64,000 nt of DNA from Caballeronia ptereochthonis (lineage in GTDB: Bacteria > Pseudomonadota > Gammaproteobacteria > Burkholderiales > Burkholderiaceae), in assembly GCF_001545075.1 (NCBI RefSeq), contig NZ_FCOB02000005.1, positions 186,001-250,000 of the forward strand. Reading direction: 5' to 3'. A program made the translations under genes and the position numbers. The notes below the pieces were generated by a model. The model had not been told where the DNA came from and made no database searches. It was given only the letters and a program-made list of their open reading frames with translations. This document shows positions 1-10,302 of the stretch, piece by piece; the first letter of the stretch is position 1; the number at the start of each line of letters is the position of its first letter.

Positions 1-1214
<1,214 letters not shown>

Positions 1215-1677
1215 GTCGATCCTTGAAACGGGGAATAAGGCGTCGGCGCCAATCGGCATACCCAAGTCGTTGGATTCAGCGAGCGAAGAAACAGCGTGCA
1301 AATCGAAAAACGGGGGCCACTCGCGCGAACATGCGGCGAGTATCTTTGTTAGAAGCTGTATCGGATACGACAGGCCCAGTCGATCGACGGGAGCTGACGT
1401 CAGCCTGATGCATGACGGGCCGCGAAACACTTTGCGCGCAAACTTCGGCGCAACGGCCTAGCAGGGAGGGGACAGTTTCTAAACTGGATTGGAGCGAAAC
1501 GCTACGAAGCGCCTTGCTGCGCGAGGCTTTGCTGATGAAGCTTGCAACTCGCAGTCGGGCACCGAATCGCAAGTATATCGGATTTTGCTGCACCGCGCCA
1601 CATTTTGACGCATTCCCGCGCCATCTCCGGGCATCGGAGGGCGCGGTCATGGTTCATGCCGGGGTCCGGCCGCCCGC
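1215..1677. other. 463-base gap between helicase and acyl-CoA-binding genes, no credible gene
   Basis: Open frames here (for example 1276-1650 on the minus strand) read as low-complexity Arg/Ser-rich translations with no family resemblance, so I call no gene. The stretch is less GC-rich than its flanks and should hold the helicase promoter and leader. On the minus strand a TATACT hexamer (1577 to 1572) could be a -10 element, but no good -35 sits 16-18 bases upstream. A 6-2-6 inverted repeat CAGTTT-CT-AAACTG lies near 1474-1487. Nothing else stands out. Confidence 0.4.
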
Positions 1678-1947
1678 TCAGGCCGCTTCGCCCCGCTTGA
1701 GCGACTCGACGAGATCGACGTAGCGCGCCTTGGCGTCATCGGCGGGCGTGCCCTTCAGCGCTTCCCACGCTTCGTACTTGTACTTGCCGGCGATGTCCGT
1801 GAAGCCGGGCTTGTCGCCTTGCACGTCGCCGAGGCTCGCCTGCTTGAAGAGCGCGTAGAGACGCAACAGCGTGAGATTGCCGGGGCGCTCGGGCAGTTGA
1901 GTCACATCGGTCTGGGCTTGCGCGAATTGCTGATCGATATCGGTCAT
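1678..1947 (-). CDS. Acyl-CoA-binding protein (ACBP)
   Basis: Small cytoplasmic carrier that binds medium and long acyl-CoA esters. The 89 codons match the usual ACBP length of 85-90. The family features are visible: LYALFKQASLGDV (about residues 31-43), GDKPGFTDIAGKYKYEAWEALKG in two parts (KPGF at about 46, then KYKYEAW at about 56-62), and a closing helix with YVDLVESLKRG. The ATG at 1947 is the only sensible start. It lies on the strand opposite tsaB with its start 168 bases from tsaB, so the two diverge. The bacterial role of ACBP is poorly defined. Confidence 0.9.
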   Translation of the reverse strand: MTDIDQQFAQAQTDVTQLPERPGNLTLLRLYALFKQASLGDVQGDKPGFTDIAGKYKYEAWEALKGTPADDAKARYVDLVESLKRGEAA

Positions 1948-2115
1948 GCGTGCTCCGTTGTTGTAAATACAGGCGCGGACGATCTTAGCAAGCCGGCCGC
2001 GCGCGGCCCGTCGAGGCTTTCCTCCAACCGAGGACGTCTTCCAGGTGCGATTCGGATCGGTCCGCTTGCGTCGATGGCGCAAATCCGGCGCATGTCCCGC
2101 ATTACAATACCGGCT

Positions 2116-2895
2116 ATGACACGCACCGTTCTGCTCGCCCTCGACACCTCGACGGAGTTCTGCTCTGTCGCGCTCCTGCTCGACGATTCCGCTTCCGCCT
2201 CCATCCGGTCCGCCGCCGCGCCGCAATACGCGAGCGGCAACACGCGCGTCTGGTTTCGCCACGAGGTGACCGGCGCGGTATCGAGCACGCGTCTTTTGCC
2301 CGCCGTGCGCGAGCTCTTCGACGCCGCCGGCTTGGCGCTCGCCGACTGCGCCGCAATCGCGTTCGGCGCGGGCCCGGGGTCGTTTACCGGCCTGCGCACC
2401 GCGACGGGCGTCGCGCAGGGGCTGGCGTTCGGCCTGAGCGTGCCGGTCGTGCCGGTGAGCACGCTGCTCGCATGCGCGGAAGCGGCACGGCTCCACGATT
2501 CCGCGTTGCCGCCGCGCGTGCTCGCGGCGCTCGATGCGCGCATGGACGAGGTCTATTGGGCCGACTACGAATTCGACGCCGCCACCGGCGATTGGCGCAC
2601 GCTGCATCCCGCATCGCTCGATGCTCCGGACGCGCTGCCGCTGCCCGCTGCGCCGTTCGCGCTCGCCGGCAACGCCGCGGCCGCGTTCGGCGATCGCCTG
2701 CCGGCGGTGGCAGCGGCAGCGCGCGTCGATCGCGAGGCGCTGCCGCATGCGCTGCCCGTCGCGCTGATCGGCTTGCGCGCGCTGCTGGCGGGCCGCACGG
2801 TCGCGCCCGAACACGCCGCGCCGGAGTATGTGCGCAACAAGGTCGCCCAGACCACGGCCGAGCGCATGCAGGCACGCGAGGAGGCGCTGCGGTGA
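2116..2895 (+). CDS. tsaB: tRNA threonylcarbamoyladenosine biosynthesis protein TsaB
   Basis: Partner of TsaD, TsaE and TsaC in making N6-threonylcarbamoyladenosine at position 37 of ANN-decoding tRNAs. TsaB is an ASKHA-fold pseudo-enzyme that dimerises with TsaD. The 259-residue product begins TRTVLLALDTSTEFCSVALL, the typical N-terminal ASKHA strand, and has FGAGPGSFTGLRTATGVAQG (about residues 85-104), the hallmark TsaB segment. The C-terminus with APEYVRNKVAQTT is also typical. The stop codon overlaps the GTG start of rimI (GTGA), so the two are translationally coupled, a conserved pairing. Confidence 0.95.
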   Translation: MTRTVLLALDTSTEFCSVALLLDDSASASIRSAAAPQYASGNTRVWFRHEVTGAVSSTRLLPAVRELFDAAGLALADCAAIAFGAGPGSFTGLRTATGVAQGLAFGLSVPVVPVSTLLACAEAARLHDSALPPRVLAALDARMDEVYWADYEFDAATGDWRTLHPASLDAPDALPLPAAPFALAGNAAAAFGDRLPAVAAAARVDREALPHALPVALIGLRALLAGRTVAPEHAAPEYVRNKVAQTTAERMQAREEALR

Positions 2896-3386
2896 GCGGC
2901 GTGCTGCTGGCGGATCGGTATCTCACGCCGATGACCGAAGCCGACCTCGACGAAGTCGCCATCGTCGAGAAGCTCGCCTACGAGTTTCCCTGGAGCCGCG
3001 GCAATTTTCAGGATTCGCTGCGCAACGGCTACTACGGCGTCTGCCTCCGGCACGTGACCGGTGCACTGATCGGGTATTGCGTGCTGATGCCCGTCGTCGA
3101 CGAGATGCATCTGCTCAACCTGTGCGTCGCGCCGTCCGCGCAGCGCGCGGGCGCGGGTCTCACGCTGCTGCGCGAAGCGGTGCGCATCACGCGCGCGGAA
3201 AAGCTCGAAGGCGTGCTGCTCGAAGTGCGGCCGTCCAATCCTCGCGCGATCCAGCTTTACGAGCGCTTCGGCTTTACCGCCATCGGGCGCCGCAAGAACT
3301 ATTACCCCGCGCGGCATCGCTCGCGCGAGGACGCAATCGTCATGCGTCTGTCGTTTTCGAAGGAGAGTGCGCATGGCGCTCGATGA
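2892..3386 (+). CDS. rimI: Ribosomal-protein-alanine N-acetyltransferase RimI
   Basis: GNAT acetyltransferase; RimI acetylates the N-terminal alanine of ribosomal protein S18. The 164-codon product starts with GTG at 2892 overlapping the tsaB stop. It has the acetyl-CoA-binding region with an altered loop, VAPSAQRAGAGLTLLREAVR (about residues 77-96), in place of the usual R/QxxGxG/A pattern. The substrate-site segment LEVRPSNPRAIQLYERFGF (about 108-126) is present, followed by RKNYYP. The N-terminus contains the EKLAYEFPWSRGNF signature of RimI. The end overlaps the next gene by 14 bases, so this is a tsaB-rimI-UDG operon. Confidence 0.94.
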   Translation: MSGVLLADRYLTPMTEADLDEVAIVEKLAYEFPWSRGNFQDSLRNGYYGVCLRHVTGALIGYCVLMPVVDEMHLLNLCVAPSAQRAGAGLTLLREAVRITRAEKLEGVLLEVRPSNPRAIQLYERFGFTAIGRRKNYYPARHRSREDAIVMRLSFSKESAHGAR

Positions 3387-4287
3387 ATCGCTGGTTGAGG
3401 AGCTGGGAATCGGGCCGGTCTGGGTCCGGCGGCAGGCCGTGCCGGCGGCGCCGCGCGAGACGGACGCCGTGGCGAGCGCGCCGGCTGCGCCCGCGATGCC
3501 GTCAGCAGCGCCGGCGGACATGTCACGCGAGCCGGCGCCGCCCGATGCGGCGCGCAGCGAAGCGCCGCAAGCCGCATCGGGCGATACCGAAGCACCGCCC
3601 CTCGACGCCTACGACGATCTCCCCTGGACCGACGATGTTCCGGCCCATGTGGAACCCGTCGTCGTCGATACGCCCAGCGACGTCCACACGCTCGACTGGA
3701 ACGCCCTCGCCGAGCGCGTCGCGAACTGCGAGCGCTGCCGCCTGTGCGAACGGCGCACGAACACGGTATTCGGCGTCGGCGACCGCGAGGCCGACTGGAT
3801 GCTGATCGGCGAAGCGCCGGGCGAGAACGAGGACAAGCAGGGCGAGCCGTTCGTCGGCCAGGCGGGCAAGCTGCTCGACAACATGCTGCGCGCGCTCACG
3901 CTGTCGCGGCAATCGAACGTCTATATCGCAAACGTGATCAAGTGCCGCCCGCCCGGCAACCGCAATCCCGAACCCGATGAAGTCGCGCGCTGCGAGCCCT
4001 ATCTGCAGCGGCAGGTCGAGCTCGTGAAGCCGAAGGTGATCGTCGCGATGGGGCGCTTCGCCGCGCAAAGCCTGCTGAAGAACGAGGCCAGCATCGCGTC
4101 GATGCGCGGGCGCGTGCATGAGTACCGCGGCGTGCCGGTCATCGTCACGTATCACCCGGCATATCTGCTGCGCAGCCTTCAGGACAAGTCGAAGGCCTGG
4201 GCCGATCTCTGCCTCGCGCGCAATACCTACCGCGATGCGCTCGCGGCGCTCGGCGTCGAGCAAGGGGCGGAGAAGGGCGGCGTCTGA
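3373..4287 (+). CDS. Uracil-DNA glycosylase, family 4 (Fe-S)
   Basis: Base-excision-repair enzyme removing uracil from DNA. After an Ala/Pro-rich N-terminal extension of about 100 residues (unrelated to catalysis), the core has CERCRLC (about 117-123), motif A GEAPGENEDKQGEPFVG, IKCRPPGNRNPEPDEV, RCEPYL and motif B TYHPAYLLR. The cysteines in CERC/CRLC, IKC and ARC are the likely 4Fe-4S ligands. I prefer ATG 3373: AAGGAG at 3360-3365 sits seven bases before it, while the GTG at 3367 is too close to that ribosome site. The stop overlaps the next ATG (TGATG). The extension is longer than in compact thermophile homologues. Confidence 0.93.
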   Translation: MALDESLVEELGIGPVWVRRQAVPAAPRETDAVASAPAAPAMPSAAPADMSREPAPPDAARSEAPQAASGDTEAPPLDAYDDLPWTDDVPAHVEPVVVDTPSDVHTLDWNALAERVANCERCRLCERRTNTVFGVGDREADWMLIGEAPGENEDKQGEPFVGQAGKLLDNMLRALTLSRQSNVYIANVIKCRPPGNRNPEPDEVARCEPYLQRQVELVKPKVIVAMGRFAAQSLLKNEASIASMRGRVHEYRGVPVIVTYHPAYLLRSLQDKSKAWADLCLARNTYRDALAALGVEQGAEKGGV

Positions 4288-5264
4288 TGGCCGCCCAGGC
4301 GAGCGAGCTCGCGCGTCTCGTCGATCGTTTCGGCGACGTCACGGTTCGGGATCTCGCCTGGCTGCTCTTCGCGCCCGATTTGCTGCGCGAAGGCGACGCC
4401 GCCCTGGCGCGGCCGTTCGCGACATCGGCCGAGCGGGACGCCACGCTCGCGTGGCTCGCATCGCTCGATGCCGCGCCCCAGGCGCTTCACGATCACGCGC
4501 GCAATCCCAAGTTCACGCGCCTCGGCATCTATGCCGAAAGCCTTCTCCGATACTTCCTCGCTCACGGACCGGCGGCGCGCCTCGTCGCGGCGAACGTGCC
4601 GCTGCGGCGTCAGCGCCGCACCATCGGCGAATGCGATTTTCTGCTCGAAGCGGCGAGCGGCGAGCGCCTGCATTGGGAGCTGGCGGTGAAGTTCTACCTG
4701 CACATCGGCGACGGCGAGGCTTCACGGGCGGCGCGTCTGTCGGATTACGTCGGGCCGAATCTTCAGGATCGCTTCGATCTGAAGCACGCGCGGCTGCTCA
4801 CGCATCAACTCGCGTTGACCTCGCGCGCTGAGTTCGCCGGGCTCGGCTTCGCCGGGCCGTGGCACGCGCAGCTGTATATAAAGGGCAGGCTGTTCTATCA
4901 CGGACTGCACGGCGATGGCGTCGCGCCCGCGCGGGAGATCGGCGACGATCATCTGCGCGGATGGTGGCTGACGGCGTCCGAATGGCGCGAGGCCCGCGCC
5001 GAAGACGCGAACGACGACCGCGCATGGGTCGTGCAGCCGCGCATGGCATGGCTCGCGTCGCGGCGGCTCGACACGACGGCCGCCGAGTCGCTCGTGGCGG
5101 AGTCGGTGGCGATCCGGGCGCGTCTGGAAGCCACCGTCGCGCCGACGATGATCGCCGCCTACGCGCGAGACGAGTCCGGCGGCTGGGTCGAGGAATCGCG
5201 CGGTTTCATCGTGCCGGACGACTGGCCGGAACAGGCGCGCGCGTTCGCCGCATCGACGCCCTGA
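4287..5264 (+). CDS. DUF1853 family protein
   Basis: Conserved protein of unknown function, 325 residues. The start ATG overlaps the stop of the glycosylase gene by one base, so it is the last gene of the tsaB-rimI-UDG operon. The N-terminus VRDLAWLLFAPDLL and the central block FTRLGIYAESLLRYFLAHG, followed by RTIGECDFLL and HWELAVKFYLH, match what I know of DUF1853. The E-C-D and WELAVKF segments faintly resemble PD-(D/E)xK nuclease strands (E...D...ExK-like), which is inference only. No signal peptide or membrane helix. It converges on thiD with a 12-base gap. Confidence 0.82.
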   Translation: MAAQASELARLVDRFGDVTVRDLAWLLFAPDLLREGDAALARPFATSAERDATLAWLASLDAAPQALHDHARNPKFTRLGIYAESLLRYFLAHGPAARLVAANVPLRRQRRTIGECDFLLEAASGERLHWELAVKFYLHIGDGEASRAARLSDYVGPNLQDRFDLKHARLLTHQLALTSRAEFAGLGFAGPWHAQLYIKGRLFYHGLHGDGVAPAREIGDDHLRGWWLTASEWREARAEDANDDRAWVVQPRMAWLASRRLDTTAAESLVAESVAIRARLEATVAPTMIAAYARDESGGWVEESRGFIVPDDWPEQARAFAASTP

Positions 5265-5276
5265 TCAAGCCGCGCG

Positions 5277-6089
5277 TCACCACCAGCGGAAGAAGTGATG
5301 CACCGGCCCGACGCCATGGCCGACGTCGAGCCGCACGCTCGCCTCGATCGCGCCGGTCAGATAGCGCTTTGCCTCGGCGGTGGCGCTCGCGAGATCGTCG
5401 GTCTGCGGAATCAGCGCCGCGATCGCCGACGACAGCGTGCAGCCCGTGCCGTGCGTGTTCCTGAGCGGCACGCGCGCGCCGCCGAGCCTCAGCGCGCCGC
5501 TCGGCTCGATCAGCCAGTCGGGACTTTCGGACGAGGCGAGATGGCCGCCTTTCATCAGCACGGCCTGCGCGCCGAGCGCGCGCAGTGCTTCGCCCTGACG
5601 GACCATCGCGTCTTCCTCGGCGGCGGTCTCGGCTCCGAGCAGCGCCGCCGCTTCGGGCAGATTCGGCGTGACGAGCGTCGCGAGCGGCAGCAGTTCGTCG
5701 CGCAGCGCGGCGACGGCCTCCGGCGCGAGCAGCGCGTGATTGCTCTTCGAAATCATCACCGTGTCGAGCACGACATGCTGCGGCCGGTGGCGCTCGAGCG
5801 CATCGGCGACCGCGCGCACGATGCCCGCGTTGGCCAGCATGCCGATCTTCACCGCGTCGATGCGGATGTCGTCGAACACGGCGTCGAGCTGTGCGCTGAC
5901 GAACGACGGCTCCGGCGCATGGACCGCCCTGACGCCGCGCGTGTTCTGCGCCGTGAGCGCCGTGATGACGCTCGCGCCGTATGCGCCGAGCGCGGAGAAG
6001 GCCTTCAGATCGGCCTGGATGCCCGCGCCGCCGCCCGAATCGGAGCCGGCGATCGTGAGCACATTGGGAATGGGTTTCGTTGCGGCCAT
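5277..6089 (-). CDS. thiD: Hydroxymethylpyrimidine / phosphomethylpyrimidine kinase ThiD
   Basis: Phosphorylates HMP and then HMP-P to HMP-PP, the pyrimidine half of thiamine. Ribokinase-like fold, 270 residues from ATG 6089. Seen: [21 protein letters not shown] in two parts ([11 protein letters not shown] at about 11-21), [20 protein letters not shown], and the catalytic anion-hole motif [15 protein letters not shown] near residue 212. It is the last gene of the minus-strand set lplT-thiM-thiE-thiD, 7 bases after thiE. A longer frame up to 6143 would overlap thiE heavily, and ATG 6089 gives the normal N-terminus. Confidence 0.95.
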   Translation of the reverse strand: MAATKPIPNVLTIAGSDSGGGAGIQADLKAFSALGAYGASVITALTAQNTRGVRAVHAPEPSFVSAQLDAVFDDIRIDAVKIGMLANAGIVRAVADALERHRPQHVVLDTVMISKSNHALLAPEAVAALRDELLPLATLVTPNLPEAAALLGAETAAEEDAMVRQGEALRALGAQAVLMKGGHLASSESPDWLIEPSGALRLGGARVPLRNTHGTGCTLSSAIAALIPQTDDLASATAEAKRYLTGAIEASVRLDVGHGVGPVHHFFRWW

Positions 6090-6096
6090 GGCAGGA

Positions 6097-6744
6097 TCAG
6101 GTTTGAGCGCGCGCGATGGTGGCGCGCAGGGCCGCGGCTGCATCGCGCGGGTCGGCCGCCTTGCAGATCGCGGAGACCACGGCGAGGCCGGCGGGTTTCG
6201 CGCGCATCACGTCGGCGGCGTTGTGCGTCTGGATGCCGCCGATCGCGACGGTCGGAAAGCGCGTGGCGGCGCGGATGGCGGCGAGTCCGTCGATGCCGCA
6301 CGGCGCGGAGGCGTCGGTCTTGGTCGGCGTCGCGTACACCGGGCCCGCGCCGAGATAGTCGACGACGCCCGCGAGCCCTTGCGCGTCCGCGGCTTCGACG
6401 AGATTCGACACCGAAAGGCCGATCAGCGCAACCGGCCCGAGCAGGCGCCGCGCGAGGCCGGCGGGCAGATCGCGCTGGCCGATGTGCACGCCGTCGGCGC
6501 CGACGGCGAGCGCGACGTCGACATGATCGTTGATGACGAACGGCACGCCGTGCGCGCGTGTGATCGGCAGAAGCTCGCGCGCGAGGTCGAACCACGCGCG
6601 CTTGTGCCATTCCGGCGCGCGCAATTGCACGAGCGTCGCGCCGCCTTCGAGCGCCGCGCGTGCGACGCCGAGCGCCGCGTCATGGCCGCCGCACTGCACG
6701 GGATCGAGCACGAGATAGAGCGAAAGATCGAACGAATGGCGCAT
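6097..6744 (-). CDS. thiE: Thiamine-phosphate synthase ThiE
   Basis: Joins HMP-PP and thiazole phosphate to make thiamine phosphate. TIM-barrel, 215 residues, normal length. Seen: [12 protein letters not shown] at the N-terminus, [14 protein letters not shown] (Q/R pair binding the pyrimidine), [24 protein letters not shown] in two parts (INDHVDVA then [10 protein letters not shown]), [14 protein letters not shown] and VAIGGIQ. The Asp and Thr residues expected for Mg-pyrophosphate binding are present. It starts 14 bases after the thiM stop and ends 7 bases before thiD, so the three are one transcript. Confidence 0.95.
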   Translation of the reverse strand: MRHSFDLSLYLVLDPVQCGGHDAALGVARAALEGGATLVQLRAPEWHKRAWFDLARELLPITRAHGVPFVINDHVDVALAVGADGVHIGQRDLPAGLARRLLGPVALIGLSVSNLVEAADAQGLAGVVDYLGAGPVYATPTKTDASAPCGIDGLAAIRAATRFPTVAIGGIQTHNAADVMRAKPAGLAVVSAICKAADPRDAAAALRATIARAQT

Positions 6745-6758
6745 GGCGGTCTCGCGAT

Positions 6759-7574
6759 TCAGGACGTCGCGACGTCGCGCTGCATGAGCGTCTTGCCGAA
6801 CGCCGCGTCATCGAGCGACGCGAGCCTGTCGAGATACGCGACGGCGAAGCTGCCGGGCAGGGCGGCGTCGCGCGCGGCGAGCTCGCCTGCGATGGTCGAG
6901 TACGCGATCGCGGCGACGGCCGCGCTCCAGAACTCGTCGCGGTTCGATGCCGTGCCGACGAACGCCGCGACCGTCGCGGAAAGGGCGCAGCCGACCCCCG
7001 TCACGCGCGTCATCAGCGGAGAGCCGTTGGAGAGCGCGATCACGCGCCGTCCGTCGGTCACGTAGTCGGTCGGGCCCGTCACCGCGACGACGGCCTGCGT
7101 CTTCAGCGCGAGGATCTGCGCGGCATCGAGCGCGGCGTCGGTGGCGGCGGTGCTGTCGACGCCGCGTCCGCTCGCGGCACCGCCGGACAAGCTGATGATC
7201 TCCGACGCGTTGCCGCGAATCACCGCGGGGTTCGAATCGAGCAGATCGAGGGCGAATTCCGTGCGAAACGCAAGCGGCCCGACCGCGACCGGGTCGAGCA
7301 CCCAAGGCCTGCCCGCGCCGTTGGCGGCATCGACGGCGGCGCGGATGGCGCGCGTCTGCGGCACGTCGAGCGTGCCGAGGTTCACCGACAGCGCATTGGC
7401 GAGCGGCGCGAACTCGCCGACTTCCTCGCGCGCGACGACCATCGCCGGCGCGGCGCCGATGGCGAGCAGCACGTTGGCGGTGAAGTTGGTGACGACGAGA
7501 TTCGTCAGACAATGCACGAGCGGCACGCGTTCACGCACGCGGGTGACGAACGAGAAGAGGTCGGCGGCGAGCAT
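6759..7574 (-). CDS. thiM: Hydroxyethylthiazole kinase ThiM
   Basis: Salvage enzyme that phosphorylates 4-methyl-5-(hydroxyethyl)thiazole. 271 residues, ribokinase-related trimer. Seen: [21 protein letters not shown] in parts ([10 protein letters not shown] at about 18-27), [28 protein letters not shown] and the active-site loop [17 protein letters not shown] near residue 195-211, with Cys in place. ThiM is a salvage rather than a de novo enzyme, so this operon recycles thiazole. The 35-base gap to lplT leaves no space for a TPP riboswitch directly upstream. Confidence 0.95.
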   Translation of the reverse strand: MLAADLFSFVTRVRERVPLVHCLTNLVVTNFTANVLLAIGAAPAMVVAREEVGEFAPLANALSVNLGTLDVPQTRAIRAAVDAANGAGRPWVLDPVAVGPLAFRTEFALDLLDSNPAVIRGNASEIISLSGGAASGRGVDSTAATDAALDAAQILALKTQAVVAVTGPTDYVTDGRRVIALSNGSPLMTRVTGVGCALSATVAAFVGTASNRDEFWSAAVAAIAYSTIAGELAARDAALPGSFAVAYLDRLASLDDAAFGKTLMQRDVATS

Positions 7575-7609
7575 GATGGATTTCGGGAAAAAACGCGGCG
7601 CGCGAAGGA

Positions 7610-8917
7610 TCAGTGCCGCGCTTCGCCGATCAGCGCGACCGAATCGAAGGCGCGCTGATTGGCCTGATGCCGCCGCATCACGAAGTACATCATCAGGCAC
7701 ACGAACGAGCCGAACAGCACGATGACGAACTGGATCGGCATGTCGAGCCACACGAGCACCGCGTACAGGCACAGCATCACGAGCACCGAAAGATTCTCGT
7801 TGAAGTTCTGCACGGCGATGGAATGCCCGGCGGAGAGCAGCACGTGCCCGCGATGCTGGAGCAGCGCGTTCATCGGCACGACGAAGAAGCCCGACAGGCC
7901 GCCGACGATCATCAGGAACACGTACGCGATCAGCAGATAGCCGGGAAAGTGCATCCTGCCGAAATAGATGCCCCAGTGCGCGGGAAAGAGATGGCGCGTG
8001 TAGAACGCCATCAGCATGACGGCGAGCCCCATGACGATGCCCACCGGCAGCACGGAGAGCGAGCGCTTGAGCGGCACGCGCGCCGCCGCGAGCACGGCGC
8101 CGGCAGCCACCCCGACCGCGATCACCGCCTGCAGGATGGCGGCCTGCGAAAGCGTCATGCCGAGCGACACTTCGGCCCATTTCAGCACGATGAACTGCAG
8201 CGTCGCGCCCGCGCCCCAGAAGAGCGTCGTGACGGCGAGCGAGATCTGGCCGAGCTTGTCGCGCCAGAGCGTGAGGAAGCAGTCGGCGAAATCGGTGATG
8301 AGCTTGAGCGGCCGCGTTTCCTGCTTCGGATAACGCGCGCCGGTGTCCGGAATGCGCAGATTGAAGATCGCGGCGATCACGTACATCAGCATGATGACGA
8401 GCATCGCGGCCTCGGCGGGCGTGTTGATGCGCGGAACATGCAGCGACAGCAGGTGACTCGCGATATGCGGACTGATGAGCGCGCCACCCATCACGGTGCC
8501 GAGGATGATCGAGCCGACGGTCGTGCCTTCGATCCATCCGTTCGCCGCGACCAGACGGTCAGCTGGCAGAAGTTCGGTGAGAATGCCGTATTTTGCCGGT
8601 GAATAAGCAGCGGCGCCGAAGCCGACGATGCCGTACGCGAGCAGCGGATGCGCGCCGAAAAGCATGGTCACGCAGCCGAGCACCTTGATCGAATTGGTCA
8701 CGAACATCACGTGCCCCTTGGGGCGGGAATCCGCGAAAGCGCCGACGAACGCTGCCAGAATCACATAGGAGAGCACGAAGAACAGCTTGAGCAGCGGCGT
8801 CATCCAGTTCGGAGCGTGAAGGTCTTTCAGCAGTGCGATGGCAGCGATCAGGAGCGCGTTATCGGCCAGCGATGAGAAAAACTGCGCGGCCATGATGGTG
8901 TAAAAACCTTTTTTCAT
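7610..8917 (-). CDS. lplT: Lysophospholipid transporter LplT (MFS)
   Basis: Inner-membrane major-facilitator protein that flips lysophospholipids inward for re-acylation. 435 residues from ATG 8917 ([20 protein letters not shown], the typical LplT N-terminus, with the [15 protein letters not shown] first helix). About twelve hydrophobic segments are visible, with the MFS loop [12 protein letters not shown] after helix 2 and [13 protein letters not shown] near residue 105. The frame could extend to 9073, but the extra residues are not membrane-like. In enterobacteria lplT is followed by aas; here no acyltransferase follows and thiM does. It diverges from alr. Confidence 0.94.
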   Translation of the reverse strand: MKKGFYTIMAAQFFSSLADNALLIAAIALLKDLHAPNWMTPLLKLFFVLSYVILAAFVGAFADSRPKGHVMFVTNSIKVLGCVTMLFGAHPLLAYGIVGFGAAAYSPAKYGILTELLPADRLVAANGWIEGTTVGSIILGTVMGGALISPHIASHLLSLHVPRINTPAEAAMLVIMLMYVIAAIFNLRIPDTGARYPKQETRPLKLITDFADCFLTLWRDKLGQISLAVTTLFWGAGATLQFIVLKWAEVSLGMTLSQAAILQAVIAVGVAAGAVLAAARVPLKRSLSVLPVGIVMGLAVMLMAFYTRHLFPAHWGIYFGRMHFPGYLLIAYVFLMIVGGLSGFFVVPMNALLQHRGHVLLSAGHSIAVQNFNENLSVLVMLCLYAVLVWLDMPIQFVIVLFGSFVCLMMYFVMRRHQANQRAFDSVALIGEARH

Positions 8918-9197
8918 CTGATCCGAAGCTTTCCTCACTGCGGGTGATCCGCCCCGGGCACCTGTCGTGCACTCGGGCTTATGCCTTTCGAAATGGGTTG
9001 TGCGCACGGCTTTATAACACGAAAATAGGTGCATTCTGACTAGCAGTAATCTCGATGACGTGCGAAAAGGCACGCTCGTCCATGAGATTCCTCATAAGAT
9101 ACTGATCCACAAGGCGCCCGGTCGGCGCAGCAAGACGCGTCCCGCTGTCGTATGCTCGCCGTTCCCACCGCTCTCACCGCATTGCCACCAAACGCTC

Positions 9198-10268
9198 ATG
9201 CCGCGCCCCTTATCTGCAACGATCCACACCGCCGCACTCGCCAACAACCTCGCCGTCGCGCGAAAGTACGCCCCGAAATCCAAGATCTGGGCCGTCGTCA
9301 AGGCCAATGCGTATGGCCACGGGCTCGCGCGGGCGTTTCCCGGACTGCGCGCGACGGACGGCTTTGGCCTTCTCGACCTCGAAGAAGCCGCGAAGTTGCG
9401 TGAATTGGGCTGGGCGGGGCCGATTCTTTTGCTCGAAGGCTTCTTTCGGCCGACCGACATCGACGTGATCGACCGCTACAGCCTGACCACGGCCGTGCAC
9501 TGCGACGAGCAGTTGCGCATGCTGGAAATGGCGCGTCTTTCGAAGCCCGTCAACATCCAGTTGAAGATGAACAGCGGCATGAACCGCCTCGGCTACACGC
9601 CGGAGAAATTCCGCGCGGCGTGGGAGCGGGCGCGTGCCGTGCAGGGCGTCGGCCAGATCACGCTCATGACCCATTTTTCCGACGCCGACGGCCCGCGCGG
9701 CATCGCGCATCAGCTGGAAGCGTTCGAGCGCGGCGCGGAGGGTATCGCGGGCGCGCGCAGCCTCGCGAATTCGGCCGCGGTGCTGTGGCATCCGGATGCG
9801 CATTTCGACTGGGTGCGGCCCGGCATCATGCTGTACGGCGCGTCGCCGTCGGGCGTGACCGCCGATATCGCCGGTACGGGGCTCAAGCCCGCGATGACGC
9901 TCCAGTCCGAGCTGATCGCCGTGCAGACGGTCGAGGCGGGGAGCAGCATCGGCTATGGCTCGACTTTCACCGCGGGCGAATCGATGCGCATCGGCGTGGT
10001 CGCATGTGGCTACGCGGACGGCTATCCGCGCGTGGCGCCGGAAGGCACGGCCGTCATCGTCGATAGCGTGAAGACGAAGCTCGTCGGCCGCGTGTCGATG
10101 GACATGCTCACCGTCGATCTGACGCCCTGCCCGAATGCGGGCATCGGCTCGCGCGTCGAGCTGTGGGGCGCGAACCTGCCGATCGACGATGTGGCGAGCG
10201 CCGCCGGCACGATCGGCTACGAACTCATGTGCGCGGTCGCGCAACGCGTGCCGGTGCGCGCGGAATGA
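9198..10268 (+). CDS. alr: Alanine racemase
   Basis: PLP enzyme converting L- to D-alanine for peptidoglycan. 356 residues from ATG 9198 ([19 protein letters not shown]). The PLP lysine lies in [12 protein letters not shown] near residue 30-41. Further signatures: [39 protein letters not shown] in two parts, and the C-terminal-domain tyrosine region [23 protein letters not shown] near the end is typical. The frame is open upstream to 9060, but that part reads as non-conserved. radA follows after 34 bases, and lplT diverges 280 bases upstream. Confidence 0.96.
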   Translation: MPRPLSATIHTAALANNLAVARKYAPKSKIWAVVKANAYGHGLARAFPGLRATDGFGLLDLEEAAKLRELGWAGPILLLEGFFRPTDIDVIDRYSLTTAVHCDEQLRMLEMARLSKPVNIQLKMNSGMNRLGYTPEKFRAAWERARAVQGVGQITLMTHFSDADGPRGIAHQLEAFERGAEGIAGARSLANSAAVLWHPDAHFDWVRPGIMLYGASPSGVTADIAGTGLKPAMTLQSELIAVQTVEAGSSIGYGSTFTAGESMRIGVVACGYADGYPRVAPEGTAVIVDSVKTKLVGRVSMDMLTVDLTPCPNAGIGSRVELWGANLPIDDVASAAGTIGYELMCAVAQRVPVRAE

Positions 10269-10302
10269 CCCTCAACAACGAAAACTCGAAGCAAGGCAGC
10301 GC

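Noticed and set aside
1276..1650. 124-codon minus-strand frame in the helicase leader
   Set aside because: Ser/Arg-rich translation with no family signal and no ribosome site; more likely non-coding leader.
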